Below, one piece after another: positions 29,348 through 33,461 of a DNA stretch of 33,461 nucleotides. Position numbers and translations under genes: made by a program. The notes beneath the pieces are model-generated. The model ran no database searches. It was not told where the DNA came from and saw only the letters and a list, made by a program, of their open reading frames with translations. The stretch's first letter is position 1. Every line of letters starts with the position of its first letter. Origin of the DNA: JAZDKP01 sp043802925 (GTDB taxonomy: Bacteria; Fibrobacterota; OXYB2-FULL-49-7; JAEUSG01); the NCBI GenBank assembly GCA_043802925.1, contig JAZDKP010000108.1:1-33461 (forward strand), written 5' to 3'.

Positions 29348-32107
29348 ATGGCAAAAAAAGCAGTCAAAAAAACCGTAAAGAAATCAGCCCCTAAAAAGCC
29401 AAAGACCGTTAAAAAAGCAGCGCCCTCCAAAGGGGCCCGCAGCAATAAACATGTTTTTTTCTATGGTAACGGCAAAGCCGAAGCGACCGGCGCAAACCTG
29501 ACTAAAAATGTCCTTGGCGGCAAGGGCATCGGTCTTATGGAAATGACAAAAATAGGTCTCCCGGTACCCGCCGGCTTTACGGTCAGTATCCAGACCTGCG
29601 AAGAATATTACAAACTCGGCCGGAAGTTCCCCAAAACGCTGGAAAAAGAAGTGAACGAGGCTCTTGCTAGGCTTGAGGTTTCCGTGGGTAAAAAACTCGG
29701 TGATCCCACGGACCCGCTCCTGGTTTCCGTGCGGTCGGGCGCGGCGCGTTCCATGCCCGGTATGCTCGAAACCATCCTGAACCTCGGTCTCAATGACGCA
29801 TCGGTCGAAGGTCTCGCCGCCAAGACCAACAACGCACGTTTCGCCTATGATGCCTACCGCCGTTTCATCCAGATGTACTCCACCACCGCCATGGGACTCT
29901 CCAAAGACCCCATGGAACATATGCTCCATGAAATCAAGCGGAACAACGGAATCCAGAACGACCCTGATATTCCTGCCGACAAACTCAAGGACCTCTGCAA
30001 CCAGTTTAAGGAATTCTACCGTCAGAACAAAGGCGAAGAGTTTCCGCAGGATCCCAAGGCCCAGCTCTGGGGCGCCATCCGGGCGGTCTTTGGCTCGTGG
30101 GAAGCGGAAAAATCCGTCACCTACCGCCGTGTCGAGAAAATCACCGACCTGGTTGGAACCGCTGTCAACGTGGTCCAGATGGTGTACGGCAACATGGGTG
30201 ACAACTCCGGCACCGGCGTCTGTTTTACCCGCGACCCCAATACCGGCGAAAATACATTCTACGGTGACTACCTCATCAATGCCCAGGGCGAGGATGTGGT
30301 GGCCGGCATTCGCACCCCGCTCAAACTTTCCACCCTTGCGGACCAGATGCCGAACGCCTATAAACAGCTTTGTGACGTCCGCAAAACACTGGAAAGCTAT
30401 TACAAAGAAATGCAGGACCTTGAGTTCACGATTCAGGAGGAAAAACTTTACATGCTTCAGTGCCGGACGGGCAAGCGTTCGCCCGCGGCCATCTTCAAGA
30501 TTGCGGCCGACATGGTTAAGGAAAAGCTCATCACCCGAGAACAGGCGGTGTTGCGCATCAATTCCGAAGATATTGAACGGTTGTTCTACCCGATTATTGA
30601 TGTCAGCAGGAGCGATAAGAACGCCCTCAAGGCGGCCCGCATTGCGTCGGGCATCAATGCGGTACCCGGTGCCGCTGCAGGCAAGGTCGTTTTCACGGCA
30701 CACGAGGCGGAGGAATGGGCTGCGAACGGGGAGAAGGTCATCCTGGTACGCAAGGAAACGAGCCCCGAGGACGTGGGCGGTATGCACGCGGCCCAGGGTA
30801 TCCTCACGGCCACAGGCGGCAAAACCAGCCATGCAGCGGTCGTGGCGCGCGGCTGGGGTAAGTGCTGCATTGTCGGCTGCGAGATGCTGGACATCAATTA
30901 TGATACCAAAACCATGAAGGTGGGTGACACGTCCCTGTCGCAAGGCGATTTCATCACACTCGACGGATCCGTGGGCGACGTCTACATGGGCGCACTGCCA
31001 CTTGTCAAGCCTACCCTGCCCGACGCCTATTATGAGATCATGAAATGGGCCGATTCTTTCCGCAAAATCAAGGTCCGCACCAACGCGGACACCCCCTATG
31101 ACGCTGAAAATGCCATTAAAATGGGCGCCGAAGGCATTGGTCTCTGCCGCACGGAGCACATGTTCTTTGACACCGAAGAACGCCGTCTTGCCATTCAGGA
31201 GATGATTGTCGCTGAAACGCTCGAGACCCGCAAAGGGGCGCTCGCAAAACTCCTGCCATTTCAACGGAACGATTTTTACGGCATCTTTAAAGCCATGAAC
31301 GGCAAGCCGGTGACCATCCGCCTCATTGATCCGCCGCTCCACGAGTTCACCCCCAAGGACGACGAAGGCGTGAACAAGTTATCGCAGATCACGGGTCTGA
31401 GCCCGGAAAAAATAAAGCACCGCTGCGAGCAGCTGCACGAGTCCAACCCCATGCTCGGTCACCGTGGCTGTCGTCTCTGTATTACCTATCCTGAAATCCT
31501 CGACATGCAGGTCACGGCCATCATTGAGGCGGCCATTGCCTGCGTCAAAGAAGGCGTCAAAGTGTATCCGGAGATCATGATCCCGCTGACCATGGATCGC
31601 AAGGAATTTTCCATCCTCGAGCAGCAGACGCGTGGCGTGGCCAATGGTCTTATCAAGGCGGTCGGCGTCCGCCTGCCTTATATGGTTGGCACCATGATCG
31701 AAATCCCGCGTGCGGCCCTGCTCGCGGACCAGATTGCCGAGGTGGCCGAGTTCTTCAGCTTTGGCACCAACGACCTCACCCAGATGACACTCGGTCTGTC
31801 GCGCGACGACGCCGGACGTTTCCTGCCCATCTATGTGGCCACGGAAAAAGACGGCGGTAAGGGCATCTTCAATGACGACCCGTTCCAGAGCCTCGACCAG
31901 AGCGGTGTCGGCCAGTTGGTCCAGATCGGCATCCAGAAGGGCCGCAAAACGCGCAAGGACCTCAAGGTCGGCATCTGCGGTGAACACGGCGGCGAGGCCA
32001 AGTCCGTCAAGTTCTGCGTCAAAGTGGGCATGAACTACGTGTCATGCTCGCCCTACCGCGTTCCGATTGCGCGTCTGGCCGCTGCGCAGGCCGCGCTTCA
32101 GAAGTAA
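29348..32107 (+). CDS. ppdK: Pyruvate, phosphate dikinase
   Basis: A 919-residue enzyme interconverting pyruvate + ATP + Pi and phosphoenolpyruvate + AMP + PPi. In order: an unusual lysine/alanine/proline-rich tail (1-33), the ATP-grasp part (VFFYGNGKAEATGANLTKNV, VSVRSGAARSMPGMLETILN, GDNSGTGVCFTRDP), the swivelling phosphohistidine domain (TATGGKTSHAAVVARGWGKC, His495) and the PEP/pyruvate barrel (GLCRTEHMF, HRGCRLCITYPEI, IPRAALLADQIAEVAEFFSF, GTNDLTQMTLGLSRDD, GICGEHGG). Family members usually start at the VxxFGxG segment, about residue 36. The gene has its own promoter and terminator. Adenylate kinase follows and can recycle the AMP. Confidence 0.96.
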   Translation: MAKKAVKKTVKKSAPKKPKTVKKAAPSKGARSNKHVFFYGNGKAEATGANLTKNVLGGKGIGLMEMTKIGLPVPAGFTVSIQTCEEYYKLGRKFPKTLEKEVNEALARLEVSVGKKLGDPTDPLLVSVRSGAARSMPGMLETILNLGLNDASVEGLAAKTNNARFAYDAYRRFIQMYSTTAMGLSKDPMEHMLHEIKRNNGIQNDPDIPADKLKDLCNQFKEFYRQNKGEEFPQDPKAQLWGAIRAVFGSWEAEKSVTYRRVEKITDLVGTAVNVVQMVYGNMGDNSGTGVCFTRDPNTGENTFYGDYLINAQGEDVVAGIRTPLKLSTLADQMPNAYKQLCDVRKTLESYYKEMQDLEFTIQEEKLYMLQCRTGKRSPAAIFKIAADMVKEKLITREQAVLRINSEDIERLFYPIIDVSRSDKNALKAARIASGINAVPGAAAGKVVFTAHEAEEWAANGEKVILVRKETSPEDVGGMHAAQGILTATGGKTSHAAVVARGWGKCCIVGCEMLDINYDTKTMKVGDTSLSQGDFITLDGSVGDVYMGALPLVKPTLPDAYYEIMKWADSFRKIKVRTNADTPYDAENAIKMGAEGIGLCRTEHMFFDTEERRLAIQEMIVAETLETRKGALAKLLPFQRNDFYGIFKAMNGKPVTIRLIDPPLHEFTPKDDEGVNKLSQITGLSPEKIKHRCEQLHESNPMLGHRGCRLCITYPEILDMQVTAIIEAAIACVKEGVKVYPEIMIPLTMDRKEFSILEQQTRGVANGLIKAVGVRLPYMVGTMIEIPRAALLADQIAEVAEFFSFGTNDLTQMTLGLSRDDAGRFLPIYVATEKDGGKGIFNDDPFQSLDQSGVGQLVQIGIQKGRKTRKDLKVGICGEHGGEAKSVKFCVKVGMNYVSCSPYRVPIARLAAAQAALQK

Positions 32108-32128
32108 GCGGAGTCTTTATTGTGATGC

Positions 32129-32161
32129 AAGGCCCGTTCGACATTCGAGCGGGCCTTTTTA
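32129..32161 (+). terminator. Intrinsic terminator after ppdK
   Basis: A 13-bp stem (AAGGCCCGTTCGA with TCGAGCGGGCCTT, one T-G wobble) closes a three-base loop CAT and runs into TTTTT. It ends ppdK 22 bases after its stop and stands 38 bases before adk. Confidence 0.92.
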
Positions 32162-32198
32162 TAACAACAGGGAAAACAATTTTTCAAAGGTTGCAACC

Positions 32199-32843
32199 AT
32201 GAACATCATCCTCTTCGGTCCCCCCGGCGTGGGCAAGGGCACCCAGGCGACTCTGCTCAAGGATAAATTCAACCTCCTTCATGTTTCAACAGGGGAGGCG
32301 CTGCGCAACGAAGTGGCAAAGGGAACGGAACTTGGAAAAAAAGCCAAGGCCATCATGGATTCCGGAAAACTTGTGTCGGATGATATTGTGGCCGGTATCG
32401 TGGCCAGTGCCATGCAGAACACCACCGGAAAAAACGGCGTGATGCTCGATGGATTTCCCCGGACCGTGACCCAGGCTGAAATCCTGGATCGGCTCTGTGC
32501 CGAGAAAAAACTTCGCATTGATCATGTCATCAGCCTTGAGGCGGAAAAGGAACTCATCCTCAAACGGCTGGCGGGACGTCGTTCGTGCGACACGTGCGGC
32601 AAAGACTATAATGTTTATTTCAATCCTCCCAAGGTCGAAGGGGAATGTGATTCCTGTGACGGCGGGCGCCTGGCACAGCGTACCGACGACACCGAGGAGG
32701 CGCATCTGAAGCGCCTCAACGTGTATGAGGCCCAGACGGAACCGGTCAAGGGCTATTATGCCAAAAAGGAGCTGCTGCGCACCGTGGACGGCACGGGCAC
32801 ACCGGAGGATGTTTTCTGTGAAGTAAGCAAGATTCTCGCCTGA
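32199..32843 (+). CDS. adk: Adenylate kinase (zinc-type lid)
   Basis: A 214-residue enzyme (ATP + AMP to 2 ADP). Seen: the P-loop LFGPPGVGKGTQATLL, the AMP site STGEALRNEVAKGTELG and LDGFPRTVTQAEIL, and a lid with CDTCGKDYNVYF and CDSCDG, giving a four-cysteine zinc site (C-x2-C-x16-C-x2-C). AAAGG stands nine bases before the ATG at 32199. The position after ppdK makes metabolic sense, because the dikinase makes or uses AMP, although a strong terminator separates them. Confidence 0.96.
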   Translation: MNIILFGPPGVGKGTQATLLKDKFNLLHVSTGEALRNEVAKGTELGKKAKAIMDSGKLVSDDIVAGIVASAMQNTTGKNGVMLDGFPRTVTQAEILDRLCAEKKLRIDHVISLEAEKELILKRLAGRRSCDTCGKDYNVYFNPPKVEGECDSCDGGRLAQRTDDTEEAHLKRLNVYEAQTEPVKGYYAKKELLRTVDGTGTPEDVFCEVSKILA

Positions 32844-32885
32844 TATAGGTTGCAGAAAGGCAATGAAAAAGTCGATAGATTGAGT

Positions 32886-33281
32886 ATGAGCGAGTTTTCA
32901 GGCCTGCCGGACTTCAGCTTTACAAACTCTGATGCGGATATCAATATCCGTCCCGTTGCAGCAACAGGGGCGGATGGCGATATGCACAAGGGGGGCAAGG
33001 AACGTCATCCGCAGCATCCGGCCACGGACGAGGCCAAGGATCATTTTATTCAACTCACCAAGGCCGCCGCGGATTCCAATGCCATTTTAGTCAGCAAAAA
33101 GTCACCCTACCGGTTCTGCGTCTATCGGGAGGACCAGGAGGTGTTCATCGACATTGTAATCCTGGACTCTGGCGGAAAGATTGCGGCCATCAAGAAGAAG
33201 AATATCACCCACGATGAATTCGTAAAATGGCTCCGTCATATTGAAGAGCGTGAAGGGCTTTTCCTGGACGAGACAATCTGA
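32886..33281 (+). CDS. FlaG-like protein (tentative)
   Basis: About 131 residues from the ATG at 32886; TTG starts at 32850 or 32880 are equally possible, as no Shine-Dalgarno site decides. The first half is hydrophilic and likely disordered. The second half (YRFCVYREDQEVFIDIVILD, GGKIAAIKKKNITHDEFVKW, EREGLFLDETI) follows the FlaG pattern of a beta strand, a D..G turn, a helix and a final GLxxDE. FlaG acts in filament or cap formation and fits a genome with flgM, but the match is weak and the protein could belong to an unnamed family. Confidence 0.5.
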   Translation: MSEFSGLPDFSFTNSDADINIRPVAATGADGDMHKGGKERHPQHPATDEAKDHFIQLTKAAADSNAILVSKKSPYRFCVYREDQEVFIDIVILDSGGKIAAIKKKNITHDEFVKWLRHIEEREGLFLDETI

Positions 33282-33322
33282 ACCCTGATACGTAAGTTTT
33301 TACACCTTTGTCAAAGAAACAA

Positions 33323-33360
33323 AAGAGGCCGGTCGGGTTTTATTTCCCTTCCGGCCCCTT
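33323..33360. terminator. Bidirectional terminator
   Basis: AAGAGGCCGG (33323-33332) and CCGGCCCCTT (33351-33360) pair over ten positions with one wobble. On the minus strand the stem is followed by T-rich sequence (TTTTGTTTC), and on the plus strand by TGCTGTTTTTT. It separates the FlaG-like gene from the convergent partial gene. Confidence 0.7.
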
Positions 33361-33385
33361 GCTGTTTTTTACCGGCGCGTGACGG

Positions 33386-33460
33386 CTATTTTGCCATCAT
33401 CATTTTCCCGGCCTTGTTGTAGACCTCGCGTCCTTCCTGGTTTTTGACCGCGAGGCGATA
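33386..33460 (-). CDS. C-terminal end of an unidentified gene (partial)
   Basis: The last 24 codons of a minus-strand gene that enters from the right edge: the read-out ends KNQEGREVYNKAGKMMMAK and stops with TAG at 33386-33388. A terminator lies just downstream on that strand. Too little is present to assign a family; the other two minus frames look less like protein. Confidence 0.45.
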   Translation of the reverse strand, partial: YRLAVKNQEGREVYNKAGKMMMAK

Positions 33461-33461
33461 G

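Noticed and set aside
29384..31342. A 652-codon open frame opposite ppdK.
   Set aside because: It is antisense to a clear, complete enzyme and has no recognisable domain; GC-biased third positions keep it open.
1..33461. tRNA, rRNA, insertion sequence, integrase or attachment-site signals.
   Set aside because: The spacers are short and hold only promoters, ribosome sites and hairpins; no transposase or recombinase motif was seen in any frame.

Overview
The window looks like part of the chromosome of a diderm, flagellated bacterium of moderately high GC. It encodes predicted outer-membrane and periplasmic proteins (a signal-peptide barrel-like protein, an OPX polysaccharide exporter, an AsmA-like protein). 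It also encodes flagellar or chemotaxis pieces (FlgM behind a sigma-28-type promoter, a FlaG-like protein, CheZ-like and CheY-like proteins) and Rnf and glycolate-oxidase-type redox proteins that suit an anaerobic or facultative life. I cannot fix the phylum; Fibrobacterota-like or deltaproteobacterial-like lineages are guesses. Many starts are TTG or GTG and many genes overlap by ATGA. I see no insertion sequence, integrase, CRISPR array, rRNA or tRNA, and no gene-free stretch over 300 bp.

Layout. 1-4090 (minus): the start of pta, a barrel/coiled-coil/HEAT surface protein, an RluB-type pseudouridine synthase, and a PDZ-radical SAM-DUF512 protein. 4117-6827 (plus): dusB, an AsmA-like protein and a single-domain response regulator. 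6856-13592 (minus): glcD, obgE, a small GlcE-like protein, glcF, a four-cysteine protein, rnfC and rnfD as one compact cluster. 13683-15773 (plus): a phosphomannomutase/phosphoglucomutase and a divergent QueC, ended by a clear terminator. 15856-19280: a strong sigma-70-type promoter driving der-plsY-gpsA-merR, all overlapping by ATGA.

19378-25598 is the most unusual part, a compact polysaccharide-export cluster: an OPX protein without a lipobox, a ParA/FlhG-type ATPase, a 1000-residue Wzc-like tyrosine kinase, and an SLBB-FecR-LCP fusion. The kinase carries, after its tyrosine cluster, a third membrane helix and an NTF2-like domain. The fusion protein joins a sensor-like FecR domain to a LytR-CpsA-Psr-like domain. 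No glycosyltransferase, flippase or polymerase lies beside them. 25645-28693 is a tight run: pyrE, an RmlC-like cupin, a 79-residue helical protein, a CheZ-like phosphatase, a CheY-like receiver and an alpha/beta hydrolase. 28778-29210 is flgM with its own promoter and terminator. 29348-32843 holds pyruvate phosphate dikinase (with a lysine-rich N-terminal tail) and adenylate kinase, which use linked adenylates. The end carries a FlaG-like gene, a two-way terminator and the last codons of an unidentified minus-strand gene.

The genes suggest a cell that makes and possibly anchors a surface polysaccharide, swims, and may feed electrons from a 2-hydroxyacid into an Rnf-type complex. All functions are inferred from sequence patterns read by eye.
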